From the NCBI RefSeq assembly GCF_002234675.1, contig NC_019879.2, positions 19,598,855 through 19,662,854 on the forward strand: a stretch of DNA of 64,000 nt, given 5' to 3'. The notes below the pieces were generated by a model, which was not told the origin of the DNA, ran no database searches, and was given only the letters and a program-made list of their open reading frames with translations. The stretch comes from Oryzias latipes. Its lineage: Eukaryota > Chordata > Actinopteri > Beloniformes > Adrianichthyidae. The translations under genes and the position numbers were made by a program. Of the stretch, positions 1 through 13,548 are shown piece by piece; position 1 is the stretch's first letter; every line of letters begins with the position of its first letter.

Positions 1-408
1 TCTTTATTAAAATTATAATGAGTCAGAAGCAGATAAACAAAAATGCCATTGGAAAAAGCTTGTAACTGTGACGTAGAAGCTACTACGGCAAGCTACAAGC
101 TCCCTGCTCCGCTCACTCCGATGCATCCAATTGTAGACAAATAGATGGATAAACGTCTTTGTTGTCTTCATTTGAGCTAGCATCTGGCTCAAAACTGTAC
201 AGCTGGATAGCTCCAATATTACTTGACATTTTTGCCCGCCCACAACTCAGAGGCGAATTTCTAATGAACTCCTGCCTTCTGCCAGAAATGATGTTTTAGA
301 GAACTGCACAGGATTCCCGATTTTGGCTAAAAACAGCATAATCATAATTAAAAGATCCCTGGGAATGCTTTGACTGTAGATATAAATATGATTGGAGTGG
401 GACTTTAA
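1..408 (+). repeat. Family A inverted-repeat element, right part (copy A1)
   Basis: The right end reads ATTGGAGTGGGACTTTAA. This is the reverse complement of the left end TTAAAGACCCACTCCAAT seen in copies near 18.7 and 47.8 kb. The body shares the phrase CTGGATAGCTCCAAT and the ACAAATAGAT block with the 47.8 and 54.0 kb copies. The left end lies outside the window. No transposase frame is visible, so it is non-autonomous. Confidence 0.7.
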
Positions 409-1740
409 ACAGTAGTGAAGAACAATGTCGGTAAAATCACATCTCAATACTACGCTTTAAAGATACTAACAAAACTTACATTAAATTACATTTTTGTTTT
501 TCTTTAGTAATACTAAGCCATGTTCTGCTTCTTGACAATCAAACTTTCATCCTTGAAATGAAAAGCAAGCAGGGATTCTGTAAATTTTGGCCTCCTGGAG
601 TCTGCTTCAATTTAAACAGTGAGACATCTCAATAACGTCTCAACCTCTATTTACTGTCACACTTAGTTTCTCACCAGTCGGGCTTGCAAGGGTCCAATGT
701 ATGTCTCAGGTCAGTTTAGCTGCAAAAGCAAGGCCCTCTGGTCAGCTTATTTCCCAAGTAAGTGGAGCGGGAGCCTCAGCGGTCATCTTTTTGTGTGCCT
801 CCTCTAATTGCTGCTCAGGTGCTGTTTTACTACAACCTCGAAGCAAAACAGCCTTCTCTGTGGAGAACGAATTCCCTTCATTTTCAGAACTCACTCATGG
901 AAATCGGGCTCTGGAGAGGGAGCTTGTTTTTTTGTGTGTGCAGACGGACACTGATCGTGCTCGTTTTCAATGCATGTCCTTCTTCCAGCTCTCCTTTTGA
1001 AGCATGTGTCTTAAGAGCTTTTTGTTTTATCCACCAATTCAAAGAAATGATGTGAGTCCTATCGACCTCTTTTCAAATGATGTTTGGTACTTCTGATTTT
1101 ATTTTTTCAAGGCTGAAGAATACCTCCCGTCGTTCCGTTGTTTGTCTTGTCAAACTAATGCTATGTTGATTGCTTGGTTAGATTAGTGTAGCATTCATTA
1201 ATCTCATATGCCTCCAGTTTTTCACATTTGCTTTACCTGTCTATTAAATTATCTCTCAGTCTCTCAGCAGCCTAAACTCGTATATACCCTCCTTCCCACT
1301 GGTCCCATTCTCTGCTAAAATATTCATTGATGTCTTAAGCACTTTTTCTGCTCTTTGCCTTTTAATCTTCCATTTCTGTCTGATTCCAAAACACAATTCA
1401 ATATAATAGCTTTAAAAAATGTATATATGTTAAAACCAATTGACACTTTGTTTATACTTGTATGTGATCTTAGTTCTTTATTTACTTGATAAACACATTT
1501 GCCAACATTTGTTTCTTCTATCTTCCATAAAAAATGTATTATGTGATTGATCTAAGGTTTCTAAAGAAGGAGTGCAAGTTTGTCAGTTCATCATATGGAC
1601 TCTGACTGACGAGGTTTAAAAAATGTATTTAATTTTAATTTAATTTAATTTTTATTGATCTTACATTTTATTAAAAAAAGTTAAATACGTTGTTTAAATT
1701 GGGAGAACAGCATTTGGTTGATTTAAGTCCAATATGTTTA

Positions 1741-1850
1741 TGTCCTGTGATGGACTGGCACACTATCCTGGATTTAGCCCGCCTTCGCACTGAAGTAGCT
1801 GGATTCCACCAGCAACCCCTAACTCCTCTGTCTCTGGACACGATGAGACT
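1741..1850 (-). repeat. Dispersed fish repeat fragment (copy 1)
   Basis: The phrase CCTGTGATGGACTGGCACAC followed by CGCCTTCGCAC is the reverse orientation of a widespread teleost repeat. Other copies in this window are near 21.3, 37.0 and 60.3 kb, where the forward strand reads GGAGCCTATCCCAGCT or close to it. It is heavily decayed and non-coding. Confidence 0.6.
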
Positions 1851-4019
1851 CTGCTATATCACTGCAGTTGACACTACAAAGCCAGTTTCATTTTAAGAAT
1901 GTCTTTACATCCCAAAAACTTAAAGGAAAAAGGTTTATTTCAGACCAGAGCTTTGCAGTAAAATGCAAGCATGTTACTTTGAGACTTGATGGAGCCATCA
2001 AGTCTCAAAGATCACAATGTTTTTTTATTTAACACACAAAGCACACAAAGCACTGAAGTAAAAGCACTTCACCATGCCAATTACTGTGTTTTTAGAATTG
2101 AAATAGAAAAGGGGGAAAAGGGTACTGTGTCCTTATATTATGGTCCACAGCAGCAGTATTTATGTAGTTATTTCTTTTTCTTTTAGCCCTAGAATTTCAA
2201 ACATTTTGAGCCGGTTTGATTGTTTTTTTTCTTTCCAACCAGTTTACAGCTAGAAAACTATAGCTATTTGTTTAATCTACATTTAAGTTTGAATCTGTTG
2301 AGTTTATGTAGATTCATATTTGATAAATTATTTTTTGAAATAGAATCAATCAAATGAAAGTGAATTGAGCTCAGTTGATTATTTTATGCTAAACCTAAAT
2401 TTGTTTTATGCAGGCTTTTCCAGGTCCTATCTGTCCAATTCAGTATACCAAAATAACAGGGAGAAAGTGACTCAGACAACAAGCTATGATAAGCCTCGCC
2501 ACTCATGCAAAAGACTGGTGAAATCCTAAGCAGTAAAATATATATATATATATATATTTTGAAACAGCGAGTAAAAATTCAGAGTGGCAAATACGCAGGA
2601 GGAGTGTGGCCTTGCTAATTCTGGGTGATTTGTGACTGCAAACATGTCAACAAACATCCCGAAATGTCAGGAAGATCTTCAACTATCAAACTATTACATC
2701 TATTTTAAGAAAAAACAATAAATCCATTAATCGCAGGAAAGTCTGTGAGACACTTCAGCTAACAAATACAACATTTTACAATTTTACAAATAAAAATAAG
2801 TAATATGCAAACAAGTATAATTTATTTGAGTCTTTGATTTTTTTTTAAGCTCCATGTTTAAGAGAATAACAGCTAGGCACTGAAGGAATCTGAGATTCCA
2901 GTAATTCTGCATGATTTCTCTTGGTCTTTCTTCTTTTCCGGGTCTCTAAAGTACTTTTCACTGGTTTGTCTTTTGCAAGGAATTTTTTTTTTTCCAGATC
3001 ATATGACTGAGCCATCAAATCAAGACAGTTTTGCTAAGAAAGCACTTGTCATAGATTGATCCTCTCCAAGATTAAAATATGCAAATGAATGATAAGTTAT
3101 CCTCAAAAATTAAGGAGCATTCGCTTTAAAACATGTCAGAAGTTTTCTGTGAGACTCTTCACTCTAAAAAAGGACTCTACAGATAATTTAATGACTGGTA
3201 CTGATGAAGTCTAACGACGGTAAAGTCATTTGGAGCCAAGAGTTTCTGATGGTTCAGGCCCCATGTAATGGCATCACTGGTCTTTGGAACTCAAATAAAT
3301 GCAGTGTCATCTCTGAGGGTGGTCTGATGGGGGGGGCTGGTTTTAAATTTTTTTTTTTTTTCTCATTTTATTTGAGCTATGGTGGAGCCAATTGCCCCTG
3401 TTGCTAAGCAACGTTGAATGCACTATGGTATTAGCTCTGACCTCACGAATTATAATCCATTTTACGGCTACATACTAGATGAGCATATGTTGAACACCAC
3501 TCTGAGGAGATAAAGCCCCCAACAAGACAGATTTTTCCAATTTCAGAGCCTGCGATAAGAGATGTGAACTTATGCTGTTATAGAAAAAATACTAATGATA
3601 AATAACCAAGAAGAGGAGTTAAAGTCAAGTCTCCAGCTGTTGTTTGGATGGAACATTTGTGATGTGTCTCAATAATAGTAGAGCAGCAGTAATACTTGGA
3701 GTGGAATCCAGATAAAACTAGTTAAACTGTCTGGCTAGTGAGTTGTAGACTGACACATTAATTTTTGCTGACAGCTCAGCAGCAGCAGTGTAGATTTATA
3801 TGGAGAAAAATTCAATTATTTTATATACACAGTAAACGTGCACAACAATCGGACTAAAAACTATTTACTGCCCTGCTGAAAAGTGCTGAAAACTGCTCAG
3901 GTCCACATACAGTCAATGATTTTGCACTTGTCAGTCTGGCCGGTCACCGCAGTGAGACGGGCAGCAGTCCATGAGAAATGAATGCAGTCCTGCTGCTGCT
4001 GGAGTGCTTTACACACAAA

Positions 4020-4047
4020 GGGGGGGGGGGGGGGGGGGGGGGGGGGG
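4020..4047 (+). repeat. Poly-G run, about 28 nt
   Basis: An uninterrupted G homopolymer. Such a run can form quadruplex DNA and is hard to sequence, so its exact length may be an assembly estimate. Confidence 0.9.
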
Positions 4048-4624
4048 AAACTTAGAAAAAAATGTTGTTAGATGGAAGATCAACCCAAATATTTTTTAGG
4101 ACAAATGTATTCAATTAACAATTAGGAAGTAGAGTTATGGCAGTAAAGCATGGGAAAATGGTCAGAGAGAGGAGAGGAGGCAAACTGGTGAAGGTGGGAC
4201 GTGTGCCAGGAGACAAAGCAGGACAGCAGAGTGGGCAGAAAAGGAGACCTAATGGGGGGAAACTGAGATGGTGAGGCGATTAGAAGAGACGAAAACAAAG
4301 TGAAGGTGTAAAAGAGAGTTTTTTTGTAGCAACTTCTTAAAGGAATTCTTTTCCAAATCTCCAGTGCCTTCAGGTTAAAGGATACAGATATCACACATTT
4401 TGGGACTAAGTATTGATCGACCTTACAAATCCAGAGGTTATACTGTAAACATAGAGCTGTGGAATCTACGGAGAGGTCTGAGGTTGTGGCTTGGAAATAA
4501 AAGCCCTGAAATCTCAGAAGACTACTTTAAGTTGAGATCAGAAATGTTACAATTATTTGTTGGCTGGAGGTGGTGCACAAGAATGTTTTCTTTATAACTT
4601 TAAAGTCCCAGTCATTGTCCGTAT

Positions 4625-4765
4625 ACAGAGAACTGGACTGAGCGATCGATCTCCCCTCACGTTCCAAACAGGAAGTACCCGCTGGCTCCAAAAAGCCAAA
4701 ATTCCATAGACTTCTATGGAAAAATAAACAGCTATTACTCAGTCATTATATTTGTCAGAACAACC
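4625..4765 (+). repeat. Family B MITE fragment
   Basis: AGAACTGGACTGAGCGA, CAAACAGGAAGTACCC and AATAAACAGCTATTA occur in the same order as on the minus strand of 51,935-52,090, where a fuller copy has inverted termini. Only one end is present here; it then abuts a family A copy. Confidence 0.6.
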
Positions 4766-4779
4766 AGCTGCAGTTATTA

Positions 4780-5270
4780 GCCGCTCACCAGAAATAGAAA
4801 TTTTCCTCTAAGTTGTATTTGGGACAGGTAGCACGGAGTAAGCCTGACCCTACTTCCTGTCATCCCATCCATTTTCACTCTCTCCCACTAGTTTACAGCC
4901 CCTCACAACCCCAATTTAACATTACTGATGCAACAAAATTGATGAATAAAATGGGAACTATCCAGCCAAACAGTTTTTTAGCCAGATGCTAGCTCAGACG
5001 AGGGAAATTGAGACGTTCAAGGATCTATTAATCTACAAGTTGATGCATCCGATTCGGAGCAGAGCAGGGAATTTGCTGCTAGCTGAAGTAGTTTCTACAT
5101 CACAATGCCCAGCTTTTTCCAACTACATATTTTTTTCATTTGCTCATGATTCACAATGATGAAAAAAGAAATACTCAGAAATACAATTTGAAGCAACATT
5201 TTTTATATATGTCCTCTATTTTGAGAAAACTGCTTCAAGAACAATCCCCCGCAAAAAAAATTTATGGGAT
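4780..5270 (-). repeat. Family A element (copy A2, reverse)
   Basis: It shares with the other family A copies CCCCTCACAACCCCAA, the GCTAGCTCAGACGAGG block, the GATGCATCC block and the AGAAATACTCAGAAA block, in reverse order and strand relative to 47.8 kb. The ends are decayed. Confidence 0.6.
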
Positions 5271-6857
5271 TGTGTTTTTAGGCTTCACAGAAGTTGATTC
5301 AAGTTGATATATTTCTTTTTTAAATCCTACAATGTTTACTCAACATTAAGCTTTACCAATTTTTTTTTTTTAAACTTTGTAATCAATTTACAAATTGCCT
5401 AATTCGTTGGCTAAATTATAGACTGCTTGGTCTCTAGGTTAATCTCCTGAAATTTGCATGATTATTTTAATTTAGTTACATCTTCCCCAAAGACAGAAAC
5501 AAATAAATGCCCAACATTGTTCCTATAGCTTATGCTCCTGGCCTAATATATATGTCCTTTTTAAAAATTGATTGTACCTGTGCCGCACCTGGAACCTGAC
5601 TTTTTTTTTTTCATTTAATATTTATACCTTATTTCCCCATTCTAATTATTGCACCTTTGTCTCAGCGTGTGCTGAGCACTGTCCATGTAAACCCACGATG
5701 CCTGAAATTGATGTGCCTGCGTCGCAGCCCAGAGGGGGTTCCTGCTGTCGTCTCACATCAAATAGAATAAGACACTCTCATTGCTCAGGGACCAGAGCTT
5801 CCCTGCTTGAAAATGTTTGTGGATTTCATGTGCGCTCCAGTCAAAGCCAAGGTTTATATGACAAGGATTAAAGCAGCACTGAGGGGAGGATAAATTCCAG
5901 AGTGTGTCATGTGTAAATGTGTCTCCCTCTTTGTCTCTGCCGACAAATTTATTGCTGAAAGTGTCGCTGAGCTACAAATGGCAACTGCGCTGACCTCTGA
6001 ATTGATACAACAGCTGCTGAACCAAGGGACCTATAGGCAATGCGGTAGGACAAACAGACCTTTGTAATGCTACATTTCAAATCCTGTTTTTTCACAGATC
6101 CCTCCATGCCCTCTCTGTCAGCGTATGCAGGGCCAGTGCATGACTCTGTTTTTAAATTCCTTTTGTAACCTCAATTTGACACACCAATATTAATTTATGC
6201 AGCTCTTGCTGTGTTTACTCAAGCAGAACATCAAGACTGTGAGTGGCATATTTCTGATTCCTGTTCAGAGAACAGCGATTTTATAACATTCAGACTTTTT
6301 AATGTTGTTCAGGATTCCACATAAAGGTTTTTGGAGGCGGTCTGTTGAGTGATTTTAACAAAAGACGATACATGAAATCAGAAACCTGAAACACCAAGTG
6401 CAGATTAGAAATAGTAAATATTAAGTACATTTAGAATTACACATCTAACATGTATGTATTTGTTTAAAGCTCTGCTTCCATGCACATGACTTTGTGTAGA
6501 GGAGAGTTGGGACAGTTGGGACATTTTTTACATTTCTGTCTCTAACCCAGTGTCGTTAAACTTTTACACAAACTAGCTTCATGGGTCTGCTACTAACGGA
6601 TGAAGAGTTTGCCTCTGTAACACAAATACAAAATACATGGCTTCAGTTCAAACAAAACAGAAGTAAACTGACCCCATATACTGGGTCAGTTGTAACATGC
6701 TCTGGGTGAAATGTAACACTATGAAGTGAGATCTTGAAAGTGACTTAAATGGTTAAAGCCTTTTATATACTGTTTTTATACTAAACCATTTAAACCTCAC
6801 AGAGTGGGAAAAAAAAGAAGTGTGCACTACCAATATCAGGTGTTCATACTTCTTTTC

Positions 6858-7076
6858 CTTTTGCGTTTTCTCTTCGTGTTTCACCACAGCGAATCAGACA
6901 AAAAAACTTGACCAATCCGGTATGTATATCTTAGATTTGATTTGCATATTTGGTTTTGCAAAGATTTTAAGTCAGACGTCCTTCCTGAAATAACCCTCTG
7001 TATTCATCCGAGCTTAGGACCAGCACAATGAGAAACTGGCTCCTTCTAGCTCTGGCCAACGCGTGGCTAGATTAGG
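6858..7076 (-). repeat. SINE fragment related to the 10.5-kb copy
   Basis: CACAGCGAATCAG, a decayed CCTTCCTGAAATAACCCT block and AGGACCAGCACAATGAGA follow in the same order as in the 10.43-10.70 kb element. No tRNA-like head is recognisable. Confidence 0.5.
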
Positions 7077-8273
7077 TGTTTATCCAACACTGAAAGTAAA
7101 AATTGTAAAAAATGTAAAAAACTAGCATGCAAAAAAAAAACTAGCATGCAAAGTCTTAAATGAGTGAATATGTGGGTATGCGTGAGGGTGGTTGTATGTT
7201 TTTAGTCAGTGTCAGATAACACAGTGGTGACAGTTGAATGGTGCTCCTAAAGCAGATACTTGGTTGCTGGATGGAGCAAAAGCTTCTGATTGGCAAATGG
7301 GGCACAAGCTTGGTCAGAATCTGAAGTTGAAAAGCCTAACTAACAATATGTTAGTTTTGAATCTGCAAATTCCAATTTCTTAAATATGGCTGGACTATAC
7401 ATCCAAATGCCACAACACTGAAATCTAGCTAATATACTTTTTGTTGTTGCTGCCACTGCAAGTGCTGTTTTTACCATGGCAGATATGTCATACATTCTCT
7501 CTCCAGAGTTAATTGTCATCCATGAATCACTTACTGTGTTGCTATCTTTTTAGTAGCCCATGACAGTTTAATCAAGCCCGTGAAACTTGATTGCTGTTCT
7601 TCTGACTTGGTCCTTGCTAAACAGAGGCAAGATACCACACCATACCATTTTGCCACAGATCTGACTGACTTTCCCTGCGCTTTTACATCGCTGGATACTT
7701 TCTCTAGACCGTCAAGAGGTACACCCTTTTAATTATTTCTCTCCCAAAATCTCAACAACTAAAAAATATGCTTTAGTTAAAATCCATTTTACTCACACAT
7801 TTACTTAGTCTTATTTGGGGTCAGTTGTAAAAAATTTTAAAACTGTTACAACTGCCACCGTGCAGGTGTGTTACAACTGCCCCTAAGTGCATTAGTGAGG
7901 AGAAAGCCCACAATGTATACTGCTAAAAGCTTAAACATTACAACACCCTGACTGAAAGAAAGCTAAACTTTTGCATAATTAACATGATACATGTTCAACT
8001 ATAAAGCAAAATACATAATTACAAATATGTTGTGAATTAAAAAAATACTTTCTTACCTCAAAATAATATTTTACTTGTAAATTTAGCTGTGTTTGCTGAA
8101 AGACAGTTATTTTTCATATTCAGGCTAGGTACTAAATTGAGTATGTGCAGTGATAATCACATGACTCTTGCTTGTTCCCAATTGGGGAAATTGTAAATGT
8201 TACAGCGGTCCCCAATCTCCCCTACATGTGTGTCATATCTTCTCACCCTCCGCAGGCTGTTTCTCACCCAAGT

Positions 8274-8350
8274 TTGAGTCCTCCACCTGGGAGGTGGAGG
8301 ACTCAAGGACTCAGAACCCTCAAGCTCCGCCTGGGAGCTTGAGGGTTCTG
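8274..8350. repeat. Two adjacent perfect palindromes
   Basis: Positions 8274-8306 form a perfect 15-bp stem (TTGAGTCCTCCACCT and its complement) with a 3-nt GGG loop. Five bases later, 8312-8350 forms a perfect 17-bp stem (CAGAACCCTCAAGCTCC and its complement) with a 5-nt loop. There is no coding frame and no known RNA family that I recognise. Confidence 0.85.
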
Positions 8351-10424
8351 TGCAGTATCCTTGCACTTTTCAGACTGAAATACCAGGTCAGAATGTCATT
8401 AGAATAAAGTATTGTAATAAAACCATTGACCCATCCCAATCTGCTTTACATGATACTATAAATCAAACTGGATTGTTGTGCCAGTTTGTGAAGTAAAAGC
8501 ATGAAAAAGGATAGAAAGACAGGTAATAAAAGTAAGAAATGGAGGAAAGGTGTTATCAAATAATAATGCTTTTATCTCTTAGGTTTTTGTTCAGGGGTTC
8601 TTATGTGAAGAAGACGCCGAATGATTGATGTTGCTGGCAGCTGACCTCAATTTAATACATATCATTACACGTGTGTCTGTGTGGGTGTGTTGTGTACTAT
8701 ATGTGGATGTGCTCAGCTGTCCAGCGGAGAGCTTTGGTCTGATCTGTTTACAAATTTTGGGGTAAAAATGGGTTTTGACTGACCAAAGCTTTAGGGCAAA
8801 ATTAATTATAGGTCTCAGATGAATGCCACTTGTTCTTTCTGCCGAATGTGAAGATTCAAAAGTAAATATTATCACCTCCATGCAGTGCAGTACTTAGTAC
8901 TTCGGTTTTTATCTGTCTCTTTCTCTTTCTATAAATCACTCTCTACATATGCACATATCTATCTTTAAACTGTTGCTGTGATTTTTACGTCACAACAAAA
9001 TAACAATAGCTGGTGACATTACGAGATAAGTGCAATCTTTTTTTGGTCACATTTATTGAAGAAAAGATTTGGAATGACAGCAGACATTTTATATCGCACA
9101 AAAAGACATTAAACTTCTTTGGTAATCAATCATGTTTTTCTGTGTGGAGTTAACATGTTCTCTCTGTCCCACATGTGTTTCTTTTTAGCTCCCTGGCTTC
9201 CTCCCACAGTTTGAAAAATGCTTCTTTAGTTGATTGGTGACTCTAAATTAGCCTCTTAGGTGTGAGTGTTTGCCACCCTGCAGTTTCATATTTCCATTCA
9301 GTTCCTACTTCATAATGACAGATTTGGTTGTTTGCAAAAGACCAAATTAAGCAACATTTGACTTCATATTCCAAGGTAAATTGTTTTGGGGGGGTGCCCC
9401 GTGGGTGGACTTTCCCAGGGTGCCATTTAAACCAGAGGTGCCAATCCACCTGAGGTGATGATCATTTTGAATTAGCAAAAGAAAGATTTTGTCAAATGAG
9501 GATTGTACATTTTTTATCATCTGCCAGCACCAATTACTTTTTTGAAAAAAGGAGCTAAATTACCCTGAAAAAAACTAAGTCGATTATCAGTGTTTTACCT
9601 GATGCTGATTGGCTGAATCGGAAAATTTCAAGTTGCGAGGCAAGAATGGGAACTCTGAAGAACTTTATCATTGGAAGCCACAACCAAAGAAAATGTACCA
9701 TAGGTTTTTTTTTTCTCATGTGTGCAGTATAAATAAAACAATACTAGTAACAAAATATTGGGCAATTTTGAAAAAAAAAATATGGATATCTAAAAATGCT
9801 GCTAAAACCAAATTTAGTTGACACCAAATGAAAAACTGTGGTTTGAACTAATGTATTATTATCTATTAACTTCAGGGCAGGTCCATGGTCATTATAAAAG
9901 CCACTGGGTTTAGCATGATGGGAAGGTGAACCACAAACATTTCAGAAGAGATAACAAACAAAAAAAATACAACAGAATACAACCCACACACACCCCTCCC
10001 TTGTCTGAGGCAGGAGCCCATGGGTGATTGTCCTTAATTAACCACACTGCACTGCTATTACTGATTAAGTGATTAAACCCCTTATGTCTGTGTGTGTATG
10101 TGCGTGCATGCGTGTGGATACATGTGTGTATACATACTGTATGTGTGTATGTGTAAGAGAGAGAATGAAATTAGAGAATAATTCTATTAATTATGAAACA
10201 CTACTGAAATGGGCATGATTGACCAGAGCGAGCAAGAGAGAAAGAGACAGTGTTTTCTGATCTTGCAGGTTACTTTCACATGATCCCACATTGGAAAAAA
10301 AAAATACAATTGGAGTAAAATCATAATTACTCAGTCATTATTTTTTTCAGAAAGACCTTTCTTGCTCTACCTTTTCTTTTTTTTACATGTGTTCTTGCAC
10401 TTTCTTTCACCCTTCTGCATATCC

Positions 10425-10700
10425 CTTAAAGGGTCTCCACAGCGAATCAGCATTCACTGATTCGTAGAGGTGGTTTGGCAGAGATTTCTACGCCGGATTC
10501 CCTTCCTGACGAAACCCTTTATTTTGTCTGGGGCGGAGGACTAGCACAGGGAGACCCAGACTCCGGCCCCCTTGTGGCTATATAGTTAGGCAGTTGCGTG
10601 AAGAGTCTTGCCCAAGGACCCACACTGGATGTAGCTCATCGTGCACTCTGAGAATCGAACTCTGATTTCCCACATGCCAGCCCTGTAGTGCAAGTTATTA
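10425..10700 (-). repeat. tRNA-related SINE
   Basis: Read on the minus strand, a box-B-like AGAGTTCGATTCTC (10,650-10,663) is followed by the CCTTGGGCAAGACTCTTCAC block common to fish SINEs, then a GGGAATCCGGCG region and a tail with CGCTGTGGAGACCCTTTAAG. This order is typical of teleost tRNA-derived SINEs. It is not a functional tRNA gene, because no acceptor stem or complete cloverleaf can be drawn. Confidence 0.65.
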
Positions 10701-10799
10701 AAGTTATAAACTGGCCACTCAGATGGTTCAATAAAAGTATGTGGTCATCAAATTGACACATTCTCCTAAGCCTGCTTTCAAGTGGTAAGGGTGTGGCCT

Positions 10800-10990
10800 A
10801 CCAACAAGCTAAATTTTGTTTGGCGAGAGTGGTTGCCATAGAAACACTGACTCAGACTGCTTACTGACCACATCTGGCTCCTACATGACGACGTCCTGAT
10901 AATTGATCTCATTTTGTTAGAGCTGGAAGTAAGCCATTTTCTGTGGGTGACATCACACTCGTTCGGTCCAGTTTTTACACACAGTCAGTG
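10800..10990 (+). repeat. Family C repeat (related to the 51.6-kb MITE)
   Basis: GAGAGTGGTTGCCATAGAAAC and GGTGACATCACACTCGTTCG match, in order, the minus strand of 51,600-51,800. Non-coding. Confidence 0.55.
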
Positions 10991-11098
10991 GTCCAGAATA
11001 TGGCAGCTGTTACTCAACACATTTGTTGTGAGCGCATTTTGAGTATGAGTTCCAGTTCAGCATGTTTCTTTATCAAAGAAAGGGAAAAGCTCAAATCA

Positions 11099-11710
11099 TT
11101 AAAGTTGTACTCCATGTATTGTAAAAGCGTCCCCAGTGGTCTTTTAGTTATGATTATGCTGTTTTTAGGTCGAATCCAAAAGCTTGTCGTGTTTTGTAGG
11201 ACATAGTTTCTGCAGAGCAACAGTAGATCATCATCAGAAATTCACCTCTGAGTTGTAGGCCAGAATGCTGGCGTGAAGTAAGCCTGCACTCATTTCCCAT
11301 CATCCTTTTGTTTAGACTCTCTCTCACTAGCTCACAACCCTCAAGCTGACATTACCAATGCAAAAACAATGGAGAGCAATATCAGAGTTATCCAGCCATG
11401 CAGCATAAGCCAGATGCCAGCTCGGATGAGGAAAACAGATTTACGTGGATCTGTTTGTCAGCAAGTGGATGTTTTGGAATGGAGCAGGGCAAGAACTTGT
11501 GGTCTGCTGATTGCAGTTCGTAGGCAACAACTACAAACATTTGGCAACTTAAATGGCGTTTTTTCATCTGTTTCTGATTCACCATGATTTGAATAAAGAA
11601 ATACTCAATAATAATCCTTATTTTCTTTATATTTGCCCTCCATCATGAAAAAGGCCACAAGAACAAATGAAAAACACCAAAACCACAATTTCCATTAGAG
11701 TGGGTCTTTA
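11099..11710 (-). repeat. Family A element (copy A3, reverse)
   Basis: A near full-length copy of about 610 bp. The right end TTAGAGTGGGTCTTTA is complementary to the family left end. The body contains the CAGATGCCAGCTCGGATGAG and ATAAAGAAATACTCA blocks. The open frames within it on both strands are chance. Confidence 0.7.
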
Positions 11711-13548
11711 CGCCAGCTGCCCCAGCCTCAAGCAACAAATAAAAAGTACTGCAAAGATGTTAAAGGAGAGAAAATACAATGCAATTGTAATTAAAAGTGC
11801 AGCTATCAGTGTTTCTTTTTTTGAATAAAAGACAAAGCTGCCTGGATTTCTGAAGATTGGGTTCCATCTCTTCACTGACTTGTTTTGGAGATGAATGTTA
11901 CACCCTTGTGCGAAAGCAGCAATCACTGCTGACATCAGGCATCAAGGGAGAATCCAAAAAAGTTTTTGAAACTCAAGAGAGAGAAAGAGTAGCCCTGACA
12001 TCACTCAGTCAAGAAGCAGTTTTTCTTGTACTGGGATGAAAACAAAGGTGCTGGACCATTTTTTTTAAATATTCCACTTATAAGCAGACATGTTACACTC
12101 TTTTTGAGGTCCTGTTACTCATCCTAACACACATATATACACACAAACACATGCAACAGCACATTACCCAAATGTATCCTCACACTGAGATGAGATGTGC
12201 AAACAAACCAGATGTAAAATATGCAATATGTGAGTGCATGAAATGGCTCATTGCATCCTGCACATTCTCCTCCTGTGCAAAATTGTTAACTGGAAACGGG
12301 TTACGCGTAATAACCTAAACATGTTGAAACACCAGTATCAACAAATGACACTGCAATCAATTCTTTGCACACACAAAAAACAATGAATATTTTATTTTAT
12401 TTTTATACTTTTTAGTTAAAGTAAATTACGCACAATGAGTTAGATTTTTGTCATTGCCGCAATATTTAATGATCAACAAAATGCAATATGCAAACTAGTT
12501 TCGCAAGTAGCCAACCAGACCAAAGAGAGTTGATAAGTTATTAGGTACCGGTAATATCTCTACACACTGAAGAAATAGCAGCAAAAAGGAGTATCTTCTG
12601 GAATGACATGCAGAGTATCACATTCATTTTGTGCATCTCCAACTTAATAGATTTAGCATTCAGGGCTTTTCCAGTTGAGCATCACATTGAACCAAAAGCC
12701 TAAGTAAAATGTACGGTAAACTATTTGTCTTCCAATAATTTGTCAAAACTGTTTATTTAATGATTGTTTTCTCTGCCGGGAGTAGATTGTCTGTTTCCAT
12801 TTCCTGTTGGAGCATTTTTTGGGGAATTTTGACACTGAAAATTCTTACTCAATTAATGTGGAGTAATGAGTTTTCAACCAACCACGATGATCCAACATTA
12901 CAAATGTTTAAACATCACATTTTCACTATTTTTCAAAATGTTCAAAGCCAGCTGAAATACAGTTTAATGGTAATGTTAAATAAAATATTCTTACTGGTTT
13001 TTATGGGGGGGGGGGTAGTGGGTTTTTATCTTTCATTTTTCAAGACTCATCAGTACCTAAAAATAACTAAATTATATCTCATTCCATACATTATTAAATA
13101 TGGGAATTGCAATGTTTACATAATTGCATCAAATATTCAATAAGGTTGAGGCAAATGATTAACGTTGTTGGAGGTTGAACTCCACATCAGGCTGCATTTG
13201 GAACTACTTCTCTAGTTATTTTCTTTGGATTTTGTTTAGTTTTCTCTTGTCGAAAGAAGCATCAAGAAAATTGACCATTTGATTGGTAGAATTCATGTAA
13301 AATTTTCATGAAAAACATATTAAGTTAAAATAGAAGCCATTTTTTGATTAGTGAAACACAAGAAAAACTATCCCGTTTTCAGTATTGCATACTATTTTAT
13401 AAGACTCAAATATTTTAAATATCCTTTTTTGTTAAGTAGCTAGAAACAAAAATTGTCAGATAAATCACTTTTTCATTAAAACTGTGTAAAAAATGTTTTT
13501 AAAAAAAAACAAGTGAAAAAATAGAACTGTAGCACCTTAACGTCACGT
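11711..13548. other. Gene-free stretch
   Basis: AT-rich DNA with microsatellite-like tracts and a G run near 13.0 kb. A 127-residue open frame at 12,760-13,143 has no recognisable domain, no codon bias and no splice context; I treat it as chance. Confidence 0.55.

Larger units (their letters stand above)
409..4600. other. Gene-free AT-rich stretch
   Basis: No frame here has coding character, splice-site support or a recognisable domain; the short open frames look like chance. It contains an (AT)n microsatellite at 2539-2559, a decayed dispersed repeat at 1741-1850, and a run of about 28 G at 4020-4047. Confidence 0.6.
5271..10424. other. Gene-free stretch
   Basis: No exon could be supported on either strand. 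It contains a SINE tail fragment near 6.86-7.08 kb and a pair of palindromes at 8274-8350. Phrases such as GGTCAGTTGTAACA recur between 6.5 and 7.9 kb, suggesting an old inserted element that I cannot delimit. Confidence 0.55.

Noticed and set aside
10600-10700. Possible tRNA gene (box-B-like GTTCGATTC on the minus strand)
   Set aside because: No acceptor stem or full cloverleaf, and the downstream blocks are those of a fish SINE.
12760-13143. 127-residue plus-strand frame
   Set aside because: AT-rich, no recognisable domain, contains a poly-G run read as glycine, no exon context.
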